Shown piece by piece: positions 27,438-37,665 of a stretch of DNA of 64,000 nucleotides. Within the stretch, counting starts at the first letter, position 1. Each line of letters begins with the position of its first letter. Under the pieces are notes generated by a model. The model did not search any database and was not told the origin of the DNA. It was given only the letters and a program-made list of their open reading frames with translations. The stretch comes from Pyrocephalus nanus (lineage: Eukaryota > Chordata > Aves > Passeriformes > Tyrannidae), in NCBI GenBank assembly GCA_038380795.1, contig CM076267.1, positions 19,304,001 through 19,368,000 on the forward strand. Reading direction: 5' to 3'. The position numbers and the translations under genes were made by a program.

Positions 27438-28219
27438 ATTTTGCCAATATATAATGTTATTTAGAGTTTTAAGGAGGGATGCAATCAGTTTTGGTAACAA
27501 CACTTTTCTGTAATTCTGTCATGGTTTTCTGTTGCACATTGATCACATAATTCACAGATCACAGGAAATGCTACATCATGCAGCAGATTCCTAAAAAGTG
27601 ACCAGTCACTGATGAGCTTATGTCAGTGTTTTAACAGTGGAACAATCTTGTTGAGTCTCTTAACAGCTTTAACCATGGTGGAAGACAATCAAGTCAGATT
27701 CAGAACTCCAATTTTCAGAGGAAACAGCATACAGTACCTAATAGATTACCCATTCAGTGAATAAAAGTCAAGTACTCCTGAGAAAAAAGAAAAATCTACT
27801 GCACACTGTGCTTATATTATGCCTAAATTTTAAAGCAAACTTTTTCTCAAAAGTTTATTCTAGTACTCTCAGAAAAGAACTTCATAGTACTATGGATTTA
27901 ATTCTTTCATTTATCTTTTTTAAAATGAAAATATCATACTCAAGTGAACAAATTTGGTCTAAAGACAGTTATTAAAGAGAGATAATACTTTATCTCTGCT
28001 AGTAGCAGTATATGTGGAAAAGCCAGTCAGTTCTGTCACAGACAAGGATGATGTTTAAGAATGGAAAACATCTTTTCTGGCAGGTTCTCTGTTAGTTTCT
28101 GACATCTGACTGGTACAATATTGAATACTTAAATTTATGGCATATAATAGTCTGAAAAATAAAACATTATGCTTGCGTACAGAGAACTCTCTTCTGAATT
28201 TCGTAACATCCTTGTACAA

Positions 28220-28234
28220 TTTTTTTTTTTTTTT
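28220..28234. repeat. Poly-T tract, T15
   Basis: Fifteen consecutive T residues. A separate degenerate 10-bp duplication of TTATATATGG follows nearby at about 28273-28292. Confidence 0.93.
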
Positions 28235-30265
28235 ACTAAAGGATTTATTTCAGAAAGTCAGGTTATACATGCTTATATATGGTTATATATGGATAATCAT
28301 TCATTCTTCATAACCTGTATAAAATGTTTGAAGTCTACCTAAGAAGCCTTTTGGGTCTGTTACAAGATTAGGTTGTTTTGGTTTTCCATTGTATTTGATG
28401 GGTAATTTAAACTACAAATGGAAAGCTATTTTGCTTGCATATTGTTTGTAGCAAATGCTGACAATTTACCGAAGTTTTTTGGCACTGAAACTTACAAGTC
28501 TGTTGTTAGCAGGAAAAGACTCTGTGTGTTTCAAGAAGAAATCTCATTGGAATTAAAGTAATTTGAGTAACGGCCAAGATCGTCAAAGATACCTAGAGGT
28601 TCCCTGATTCTTCCTGCCTGAGAAAGGCAGAATCAACATGTTCTAGAAGTATTAATTAGCTAGTCTAATTAAGGTATTATAAAAATTTACAAATTACTCT
28701 CTTTTTCTGTATGAATCATTTCTTTCTTATACTCTGTTACGCCTACTTGTTAAAAGACTATCCACACTCACAATGTAGAAGGATTTAGTACCTGGGCATA
28801 GACTGAAGTGCATGACATGGAGAGAATCTGCAGTCACCTTGCAGTTTTGTTACAGGCCTCTTTTGGCTGCAGTACAGCACGTTGGTGACTTACAGAAGGC
28901 AAGTCCCAAGAAGAGTTAAATTAAAGGGGATCTATAAAGCTGTAACTCACTGTGCTTTGGGTGAAAATAAAAGCTATAGCGGGAAAAAGACTTGCAGGGA
29001 GGTGTTTTTAATACAAATTTTAAGAAATATTTGGCTCTCCAGAATTTTAAATGAACAGTCATGTGAGATTTTAAAGGAACTGATCATGCACTGACTCCAT
29101 TTGGTTGGAGTTCTTAAAAGGTACAGGAGAGATGTACTCAACACCAAGTGTTCTAATGCCTGGACAAAAATTGTAGCAATAAAGATGGGATATGTAGATG
29201 GTCCATTAAAAACTGTTGTGAAATCCGTATCTTATCCGTTCTATATTTCAGATTACTCTTCAGAAAGTGGAGGGAGAGAATTAAAAGAAAGAAAAAGGAC
29301 AACTAAATTAGCTGTTTCACAGAGATTACTAAGGTGTTGTAATTGTATATAATTATCTGTAACTAGATAGAAAAATATGTGCCATTGGAGAAGTAAAAGA
29401 AGCTACTTCAAACAGCTTGTTTTTTTCTACCAGTACAGGCTGTGCTCAGTGATGTAAAATCAGAATAATACAAAAACATGTTTTCATTTTTTATGTTTTA
29501 AAAACTCTAGATTAGCTTTCACGATTGAGATACCATCTATATTGCTACACAGTACTGATCATTGTGGGAGAAAGTGTTTTGAAGAAACTTTTAATTTTCT
29601 CAATTCCATGCTAATTGTATCCAATCACATTTCATGGATGCAGTGCACAGGACAATTGCCATTTAGTATGGAGGTCAAGTCAAGATGTAGATGTTGAGCC
29701 ATGGCTGAGGAAGAAGGCAAAGCATCTGTGGTGAGACAGTGGCTTAGCAGCCTATTGGCAATTTCTGTAGATGTTTCAAGGTAATGTGTGAGAGGGCTCA
29801 TGTCAAACTTCCTTTCCATCTCAGCTTTAGATAATGTCTCTGACCTAAAGAGCCATGAAACCTACAAGTCTGAACTTCACCAGGCTGATCAGGACCATCT
29901 GCAGGCATCTGGAACCCGTACAATTCGTTCTTCCTAAACACTGACTTCACTTTTGAGAGAAAGTGTGGGAAAACTTGTTTGTTCCATAAAAACCATTGTC
30001 TCAACAACACACCACATAAAATTACAATGCTTTTTCTTTTAGTGGCTTGGCATATTGATCTTTAGGCACTGCACTGTAGAGTAGCCTATCACCAGGAACC
30101 TACTAAACTGGCATTTTTCTTTTAGAACAAGTATACAGTGAAATCCTAGCTCATTAATGTGAGTTTCCCTATAGATTTCTGTAGCACCTGGACTTTTTAT
30201 AGAATGAAAAAGCTTCACAGGCTAGAATAGCTACATATTATTATATTATTAGTTTGTGACACCCA

Positions 30266-30267
<2 letters not shown>

Positions 30268-30296
<29 letters not shown>

Positions 30297-30345
30297 GGTT
30301 TGGGGTTTTTTTTTGTTTTTTTGGGGTTTTTTTGGTTTTTTTTTA
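30268..30345. repeat. T29 tract plus T/G-rich low-complexity sequence
   Basis: Twenty-nine T residues (30268-30296) run into T runs punctuated by GG and GGGG. On the minus strand this is A-rich with CC and CCCC blocks, like the A/C tracts at 19380 and 35575. It produces two overlapping lysine- and proline-rich minus-strand frames that are artefacts of base composition. Confidence 0.95.
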
Positions 30346-31791
30346 TATTTGATGGCATTTTCTGAAGAGGAAAACTTGAGTGAGTAGATAAAAAGCAGAA
30401 TAAATTCAAGGAAGTGCACAAGAAGTAAGTCTGTCACTGATGCTAAAGTTATAAGATTACTTTAAAAAACAAGTTGGAAGAATAAGGAATTAAATCACCG
30501 GATCTTTAACACAGGAAGAATGAATGACAGTGAAAAGAGAAGGAGCTGAATATGAATCTAAACTATGCATATGGAATATGATGGAATTTTTAACACGTGG
30601 AACATATTTTTTCCATAGTGCAGAGCTTTCAGTCACCCACAGTCGATCCCCATTTGAAGATCAAACATGTCTGTCAAAATAAACTCAACAAAACATAGAG
30701 ACTGCAAGTCTTTCACTTTAGGAAACACAGGTGTAAAGGTGATGTAGCCAAGTATTTTTCATACATAATACAAATAGCAAGTCTTTTTAATGGAAGTGAG
30801 AAAAAAGAAAATATTTTCTAAAAGCTGAAGACATGACTATTCACTTAGGAACCTAAATGTAGTATAAGCAAATAATAAGGCATTTTGAAGTTTTGAACAT
30901 TAAGAGTTCATATCACTCTTAAAAAATAAATGTTCCTGTAAAACCCATGTCAATCTAAAGAAAGAAGAATAATAGAGAACATTTGTCTAAAGTGCTTCTT
31001 AGTACCACAGACAATAGGTAGTAAACTATTGTTTTCAACAATAAACCTATTTTTCAAAGAAAGTCACAGATGTCTACATTATTTTCTTTTGTGGAAACTT
31101 TTTGGGGAAAGTCCTTAATGTTCATTGTGCACTAATAAACTCATTTTGGAACTGGCAGGGTTTGCACATTCAATTTTGCTAAACATTATACAATATATTA
31201 TTTACAGTCTTTCCAGTAAGGGAAAAAATTTCTGAAGCATTAAAATCGAATCAACACTCCATTATCTGTAAGAAAAACAGACTGGAAGAATCTCCCTTTT
31301 CCAGACTGAGAATTTAGTTCCACTGCTTCTGAAGTTTGATGTGCCACCTGTGACTCTCCCAGGACTGCTCAGTGTGCACACAATGCCAACACATGGAGCC
31401 AGTTCAGGTGCTGCAGCTGAGTCTGCCTGACCCAGTAAGACCTTTTGGAACCAGAAATGTGGCACAGTGTAGCAGGCACTCCAAAAATGGCTTCAATTGA
31501 GCAACTAGCACACAAGTTGTATCCTGTTTGGCTTCTCCAGAAGCCACGTTCTGGCAGGACTCCAAACATGGTATCACCTTGCTGGACCTGAGCTGGCCTG
31601 GTCTATATCAATTTCTTTTCTTGCTCATGGTACCAGTAACCCATACCGAATGAGACTGCACACAATGCATGGACAATTCTTTCTTACTTACAGAAATATT
31701 TACCAAGTGACTTCAGGGGTATTGTCTAAAGTATTTAGTTCTCTGAAAGGAGGAGCTTATTCATTCATCATTTAAGTAAGCTTCAGAACTT

Positions 31792-31839
31792 GCAAAAAGA
31801 AAAAAGTCCTATTCTGCAAAGAGGAAAAAGTCCTTTTCT
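31792..31839. repeat. Imperfect 24-bp tandem duplication
   Basis: GCAAAAAGAAAAAAGTCCTA plus TTCT (31792-31815) is followed directly by a second 24-bp unit at 31816-31839 that matches it at 21 of 24 positions. Because 24 is a multiple of three, it repeats Lys-Ser-Pro in one frame, but the surrounding 70-codon frame has no recognisable function. Confidence 0.85.
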
Positions 31840-34800
31840 ACATAAAGAGAAAGGGAAACTGTGCCAGGAAGCAACACCTGGGAATAACCATTGGGCAACT
31901 GTCTTATGTCTGAATAGCTGGAATCTTGTATCAAAAAAGGTTCAAGACCTTTGTGCCATTGTTTTAGTCTTGGGCAACAAGTGGAAAAGGCCTAGGAAGT
32001 AAGGCATGATACTCTCCTGCAGCTGTTTTCAATGCAGCATGTGAAATAGAAGACATTGCAAAAATTAAACATATAGATAGCACCAAAAATTCATGAAGTC
32101 AACTCTGATTCTATTGTTATCTTTATAATTTGCTGGCATTACAAGGCACACATATTCCCTGTTTTCCATGAAGAAAATTGCATTCTTAGTGACATTTTTG
32201 TTAGATGAATGTAAACTGGCTACATCACAGTCTAGATTGGGCCAGACTAGCATTGATGTTACCTAATAAATTTCTTAAATACACAGATAGTAATTTTGCT
32301 GTACTTAAAAACATTAAAGAGTTATTTGCCTCAATTTCTGCTGCTGTTTCTGATTATCAGTAGTTACTCAGAAACTTAAAACTGCCCTTGCAAGGCAGTT
32401 CCACCTTCTCCTGATGTGAGTAGTATATTTTGCAACCAACATCATTATTTTGGATTTTTTTCTTCTAACCTTTTTACTAGGTCACCATCTGTTAGAGCAG
32501 CTGCATATTTTGTGTGAAGTAGATAGGACATGGTTTTTGTATTTAGGAGCATGCACCACTGAGAACCCAGTGTCCCCTGCTGAGCAAAAAGACCGTAGCT
32601 GAGCATGGAGCCAGTGAGTACCACCTCCTGAACCACCAATATTGCTCCCTGCAACCCCAGGGCGTTTTTTTTCTTGAAACCAGTTGGCATCAGCTTTAGA
32701 AAGGATATTAAAAATAATGGTAAGCAATAATGCAATATTTATAATTTAGATATGGGCACACCAGAGTGTTTCCAGTTTTGGAAGCATTAAGATGGATCAA
32801 GTATGATGTTTGACTCTGCAGTTCTTATTGAATAAAGACTATAGATGTTTTTCCCTAAAAGTTTCCATGGTATTTGTCTTGAATCTCTTATCATGCACAG
32901 AATGATCTGGACAAGTAAAAGAATTCAATGGCATATGCCAATATGCAGCTTCCAGTTAGAAGCACAGAATTAACAATATCAGTAAAATACAGATACTGAA
33001 GGAATGCTTGACATTTAACAGGTTATGGTAGAATAAATTAGTGCAAAGCCTGCTGGGAAGGTAGCAGTCTACTACAGTTTCAGGATGTACTGGACATATT
33101 TTTCCAGCAAGTACCCATAAGGGAGACAATAACTTATCTATTCTTTGTACATATAAGGTGATGGGAAGTGAATTGATTGCTGTTTGATCATTATATAAAA
33201 TTATGACATTTGAGACGATAGCAGTTTGAGGTTTGATGTACCATTGAAAAATACTTTTTGCTGTCAAGTAATAACTTGTGATACAGTTGGAAGGATTTAC
33301 TTTCTTAAAATATTACAAAATTGAAACCAACAAGCAACAAAACCTCCTTCTCTCCTTGCCCTTCTTTTAACTTGAAATAACAAATTTATAGCAAACTTTA
33401 CCAGCAGTTTACAGCCTTAATCACTCTCTCAATTGCCTTGATCAACAAGTAGACACAGTTATGACTGTATATGGTAGCCTTATATATGAATAATGAGTTA
33501 CCCTTATGCAGAATTGTCATCTTTTTTTTATAGATAAATAAAAAATGTGTCTATATTAAAAATCACATAATTCCAAAGCTACATACATAAACAAAACCAT
33601 ATACAATTATATACCTACTACCTAAACTTCTAAGCATTTTTGGAAGTCAGCTGAACTCTACAGCACCTCATGATATGCTGACCTGCTTTTAATAATAGAA
33701 AAAAATGCATATTTCCATTTGTGTACAAATTAAGAGGACTTGGCTGCATCTGGAAGCATTAAAATAACTGCTGTAAGAGGCAGTTGCATGTGTGTCCAAC
33801 TAACACCATGCAGCAGGGGGACTAGTTCTGCTTCAGGCACCTGTGCACACATTCAAGGCCAAGTCTGGAACTTTTTGTTAGCTGCTGTTTTTTCATAGAA
33901 ACTATTAACATGAATAATCAGCTTTCTTAGTGACATTTCTTTTTAGTAAGATCATCTGAAGAAAGCCTCTTTTTGTTTTAGCTGCTTTTTCAAATCGTTT
34001 CAAAATGGTTCACGACTCCACACAGACTTATTTCATCTGCGGGATGACAAAAGCTTTCTTGATCACATGAATGTAATTTTCTGTTAATAAGAACTCCTGA
34101 GATTTCTAGCATGAGCAGCAAATTTACAAAAATGGTTTCTTTTTTTTAAGATTCATTTCATGGAATACTACTAAATTAGGTCAGGCATGAAACTTCCAGG
34201 CTTGTGTCTCTAGAAAGAATACAGCTGTTATAATTCACTAAAAATAATGTATTTTAATATCATCGAGGTTAAATCTCTAAGCATGCCTGTTTGCCACTAT
34301 TTAAAATGACTGCAGTGTAAGTGAAATACTGACCATGGGTTTCAGATAAATCTTGAAGGGAGTCCTGTGACTAAACTATGCTGGATCTGATTTAAAGAAA
34401 AAATTCACTGTGCATTTTATAGAGCTATTACTGAAATATAAAATAATCAATAATGAGATTTTTGCTGCTTTTTAGTATTATTGATTTTTTTAGTGCAAAG
34501 AGTAGGTCATATTAGCCACAATATATATTCTAGTTTCATTACTGAAAATGGTGTTTTTCTTCCTTTGAATAGTCAATGCTTCAAAAAGAGAGGGAAAAAG
34601 GTATTTATTTTTAAATGTTACTTTCCTATCACAGTTTTAATTTTCATTTAGAATACTAAAGAATTTATATGGTGTATCTAGTTATAGTTTTTTGCCTTTG
34701 CACATGCTTTGCAAAAATTGTTCAGCAAACTTATTTTTCCATAAAAGAAAGAATAAAAGTTCCTCATTATTTGCCCATTATGCTATGAAGATTTCTCAGG

Positions 34801-35277
34801 GCAAACGAGCAGGTTTGTGATTATAATCACTGTTCATGTTAAAGAAAAAAATTATGTTTAAAACCCCACCCTCATTTGTAAAATGTAACGGGTGTTAGAT
34901 TGATTTTCCTCTGGTAAGATAATATTTAAAATAGGGCTTACAAGATTTCATTGATGCACTGGCATTTTCTTTGCTATCCATGGGGGTGTTTCCTCATTTT
35001 CAAGTGCAACAGAACTGATTTTAATTAGTATTTAATTAATATTAGTATTTTATTCTTTATAAGATAATTGCAGAAGGGCTCTCAGGATGACTGAAAAAAA
35101 TTCAGGTGTAAAACTGGTGCCATCAAACTGGGTGGTTTGACTCTGCTGGAGTTTGAGCTATCAAATTACTCTAAGAAGAATTAAAGTCTACTAGAAATTC
35201 AAGATTTTTCTGCTGCAAGAAAATAGGCAGAGGGGCAATGGGTAGAAACTGATGCACAGGAAGTTCCACCTGAACAC

Positions 35278-35373
35278 AGAATCACAGAACATTAGAAAGC
35301 TGAGTTGGAAGGGACCGATTAGGATCATCGAGTCCTGCTCCTGGCCCTCCACAGGACACCCTAAGAATCACGG
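35278..35373 (-). mobile_element. CR1 LINE 3'-end fragment, minus strand
   Basis: The plus strand starts with AGAATCACAGAACATTAGAA, then GAGTTGGAAGGGACC, ATCATCGAGTCCTGCTCCTG and CCACAGGACACCC. This is the reverse complement of a CR1 3' end. The same variant 3' tail is found in forward orientation at about 53850-53914, so these two copies belong to one subfamily. Only about 96 bp remain. The fragment stops abruptly where a second, oppositely oriented CR1 begins. It has no coding capacity. Confidence 0.92.
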
Positions 35374-35574
35374 CAAACAATGTCTTTACTCTGAGGGTAA
35401 TTGAGCACTGGAACTGATTGCCCAGAGAGGTTGTGGAGTCTCCCTCTCTGGAGATACCCAAAAGCCATCTGGACACAATCCTGAGTAACGTGTTTTTGGG
35501 GACCCTGCTTGAACGGGCAGGTTGAACTAGATGACCTCCAGATGGACCTCCAGTGGTCCCTTCCAACCTTAACC
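35374..35574 (+). mobile_element. CR1 LINE 3'-end fragment, plus strand
   Basis: Forward CR1 sequence starts near AACAATGTCTTTACTCTGAG and continues through GAGCACTGGAACTGATTGCC, AGAGAGGTTGTGGAGTCTCC and CTCTCTGGAGATACCC. It ends in GGTCCCTTCCAACCTTAACC. The usual TTCTGTGATTCTGTG ending is replaced by an A/C-rich tract. It is the same subfamily type as 17776-17908 and differs from the adjoining minus-strand fragment. Minus-strand open frames of 112 and 123 codons over this piece are antisense artefacts. Confidence 0.93.
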
Positions 35575-35651
35575 AAAACAACCAAACCAAACCAAACCAA
35601 AAAACCAACCCCTCCCAAAAAAACCCAGCCAAACAACCCCCCCCCCCCCCC
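35575..35651. repeat. A/C-rich tract with terminal C15
   Basis: Begins with AACAACCAAACCAAACCAAA-like units and ends in fifteen consecutive C residues (35637-35651). It directly abuts the CR1 3' end AACCTTAACC and may have grown out of the CR1 tail by slippage. On the minus strand it is G-rich and could form a G-quadruplex. Confidence 0.92.
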
Positions 35652-37099
35652 AACTCTACTTATACACTGCAAAAATAGGTCCAGACATGATTTATGCAAT
35701 CTTGTGTTTGTGAATTAATAAGTAATTCATTATTCAGGTAAATAAGTGGTCTGCCTGAATATTAATAGATACTCTGTTACATGCAAATTAAGTAAATATC
35801 AATTAATCCTTGAGGTAATGTTACCAATATGACTGTTTTATAGTTTCTATGTGAGAAGATAAATTTGCGAGGAAAAGAGCAATGTGAGGTCAAGCTGTGA
35901 AAAAGGCAATAAAAACCTCTGAGAAGGCAAATGAACATTCTTACATCCTGACAAGAAGGAAAGATTTTTATCTTTTTGTTGGCATTTCTCTAAAAATTTC
36001 ACAGTTGACTGAAAATGAGGTTGTTAATGGATTTGAAATATGCTAGCGACAATAATGCCATCTTAAATCAACAGACCAGCAGTTTAGGGTTAGTATATGA
36101 GAGGCTCAGGTGCCTTGGAATTTGTTGATTACTGAAGTATATCACCAGTTATAATGTCAGAAAAAAGCCACATTTTGTACATCTTTTGACTCTTTAGAAA
36201 CTATCTTATATGGATAATTTCATCATCATTTTGCACAAAAAAATGTGTTTTTTTTCTCTTGCATCCCTTAATGCAACCGTATGAATGAATAGAAAGATAA
36301 CATATGTGCACAGTTTTTAAGGTTTGTTTCTCAGGGTCCTTTGTTTGTTTTGGTTTGTTTTTTTCTTATTTTGACACTAACACTGATTTAATATACAGTA
36401 CCCAGTATGCCTTAATTATTTCACAGGTAACATCTGGGGAAATCCCAGCTCACTCCCGGATGGCAGGACAGGACACGGATTTAATATTCCAGATCTTTTC
36501 AGACCAAAGCCTGAGCAGGTTTTAGAGTGAAATAAATGTGCACCTTCCGTGAACTGCATGAGAAGTAAGGAGGGAGAGTAAAACCTCTTGCTTCCTTTAG
36601 TATTTCATTTTTATGGCACATTTCTCTCTCTGTAACAAGCATTTACATTTTAAGAAGCCAGAAGTCATTTTCTATAAACACATACTGGTAGGGAGGTGTG
36701 AACTCCTTTGACATCATTCTGATCCTATTTGAATGTCAGTGGTTGAAAGTTCATTGCTACTGTTTTGAATCCTTTAAGGCAAACTGAAGTCAAAGAGAAG
36801 GCAGACAGAAAAGTTCAAAGAGGGGAAAAAAGGGAGAGGGAAAATGAGAGGAGGCAATAAAGAACTCTCAAGTAAAGCACAGAAATGGGAAGAGTCAAGA
36901 AGAAATGGGGAGGTAACAAGCTGGTAGTGACTGACATTCTCAGTTCTCAATGAAATGTGGATACCAGCTATATAGGTTATCCTTCTATTCCTGTCTGTTC
37001 ATATAGGTCACCTCCTATGCTGGTCTATCTTCCCTGTCAGTATAATAGAGATTTTGCCTGCCCAGGAAGTAGCACAGTTTTGTATTAAAGAAACTATTT
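35652..37099. other. Unique DNA between CR1 clusters, no gene recognised
   Basis: About 1.4 kb with no recognisable gene. It contains a GT-rich patch at about 36331-36363 and the purine tract at 36817-36854. Confidence 0.55.
36817..36854. repeat. Purine-rich tract
   Basis: Twenty-eight uninterrupted purines (36817-36844), then a single T and nine more purines. It lies in a wider purine-biased zone (about 36780-36920). Such tracts can adopt triplex structures; nothing here shows a function. Confidence 0.8.
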
Positions 37100-37181
37100 A
37101 AATAGTATATTTAATATATAATATGGGTGTGTCTATGTATGAATATATATATATTAATATATCAATTATATGTGTGTATAT
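37100..37181. repeat. TA/TG-rich simple sequence, left flank of CR1
   Basis: Degenerate TATA and TGTG units, including TATATATATATTAATATATC and TGTGTGTATATA. Similar simple sequence resumes right after the CR1 at 37592, so the CR1 probably inserted inside one microsatellite. Confidence 0.8.
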
Positions 37182-37591
37182 AGAATCATAGACTCATTTA
37201 CATTGGAAAAAACTTTTGAGGTCATTGAGTCCAATCATTAATCTAACATGGCCCTGTTCACCACTAAACCACATCCCCAAGTGCCACATCTGCACGTCTT
37301 CTAAATACCTCCAGGGATGGTGACTCAACCACTTCCCTGAGCAGCCCGTTCCATTGCTTGATAACCTTTTTTGTGAAGAAATTCGTCCCAATATTTAATT
37401 CAAACCTCCCCTGGTGCAACTTGAGGCTATTTCCTCTTGTCCTGTCACTTGTTACTTGGGAGAAGAGACTGCCCCCCACCTGGCTACAACCTCCTTTCAG
37501 GTGGTTGTAGAGAGCAGTAAGGCCCTCTCTGAGCCTCCTTTTCTCCAGGCTAAACAGCCCCAGCTCCCTCAGCCACTCCTTGTAAGACTTG
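37182..37591 (-). mobile_element. CR1 LINE 3' fragment, minus strand, about 410 bp
   Basis: The plus strand begins AGAATCATAGACTCATTTAC, then TTGGAAAAAACTTTTGAGGT and CATTGAGTCCAATCAT, the reverse complement of a CR1 3' terminus. Further in are strings typical of CR1 such as CTCCAGGGATGGTGACTCAA, CCACTTCCCTGAGCAGCCCG and TTGTCCTGTCACTTGTTACT. It is 5'-truncated, as most avian CR1 copies are, and retains the end of ORF2 plus the short 3' UTR. Conservation is good enough to read the ORF2 frame, so this is one of the younger copies in the window. It sits inside TA-rich simple sequence. Confidence 0.96.
37264..37590 (-). pseudogene. CR1 ORF2 protein C-terminal fragment (truncated)
   Basis: This minus-strand frame of 108 codons plus stop encodes the extreme C-terminus of the CR1 ORF2 polyprotein, downstream of its reverse transcriptase domain. 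Visible family strings are [20 protein letters not shown] near the start, then [40 protein letters not shown] and [20 protein letters not shown] near the end. The TAG stop at 37264-37266 lies where CR1 ORF2 normally ends. No frameshift or internal stop interrupts the fragment. The endonuclease and reverse transcriptase domains are missing because of 5' truncation, so it cannot be active. Upstream the same frame continues into microsatellite sequence (to 37674), which is not part of the gene. Confidence 0.93.
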
Positions 37592-37665
37592 CATATATAC
37601 ATATATATATATAATATACATACATGTGTGTAATGTATTATGCATGGATATATATATATAATTTT
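37592..37665. repeat. TA/CA-rich simple sequence, right flank of CR1
   Basis: Degenerate ATATAT runs with TACATACATGTGTGTAATG, resembling the left flank at 37100-37181. It is probably the other half of the microsatellite that received the CR1. Confidence 0.8.

Larger units (their letters stand above)
25075..35277. other. Unique AT-rich DNA with poly-T tracts, no gene recognised
   Basis: About 10 kb holding several T homopolymers and one short tandem duplication, listed separately. Two adjacent plus-strand frames at 28882-29352 are in the same phase with one stop between them. Two overlapping minus-strand frames lie at 29625-30010. None matches a protein I recognise, and I do not call them genes. 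Confidence 0.5.

Noticed and set aside
30215..30437. Two overlapping lysine/proline-rich minus-strand frames
   Set aside because: They are translations of the T29 and T/G low-complexity tract.
35278..35574. Twin-priming (5' inversion) as the origin of the opposed CR1 pieces
   Set aside because: Both pieces carry CR1 3'-terminal sequence and look like different subfamilies, whereas twin priming leaves only one 3' end.
35282..35699. Glycine/tryptophan-rich minus-strand frames of 112 and 123 codons
   Set aside because: They read the C15 and A/C-rich tract and the antisense of a plus-strand CR1; not genes.
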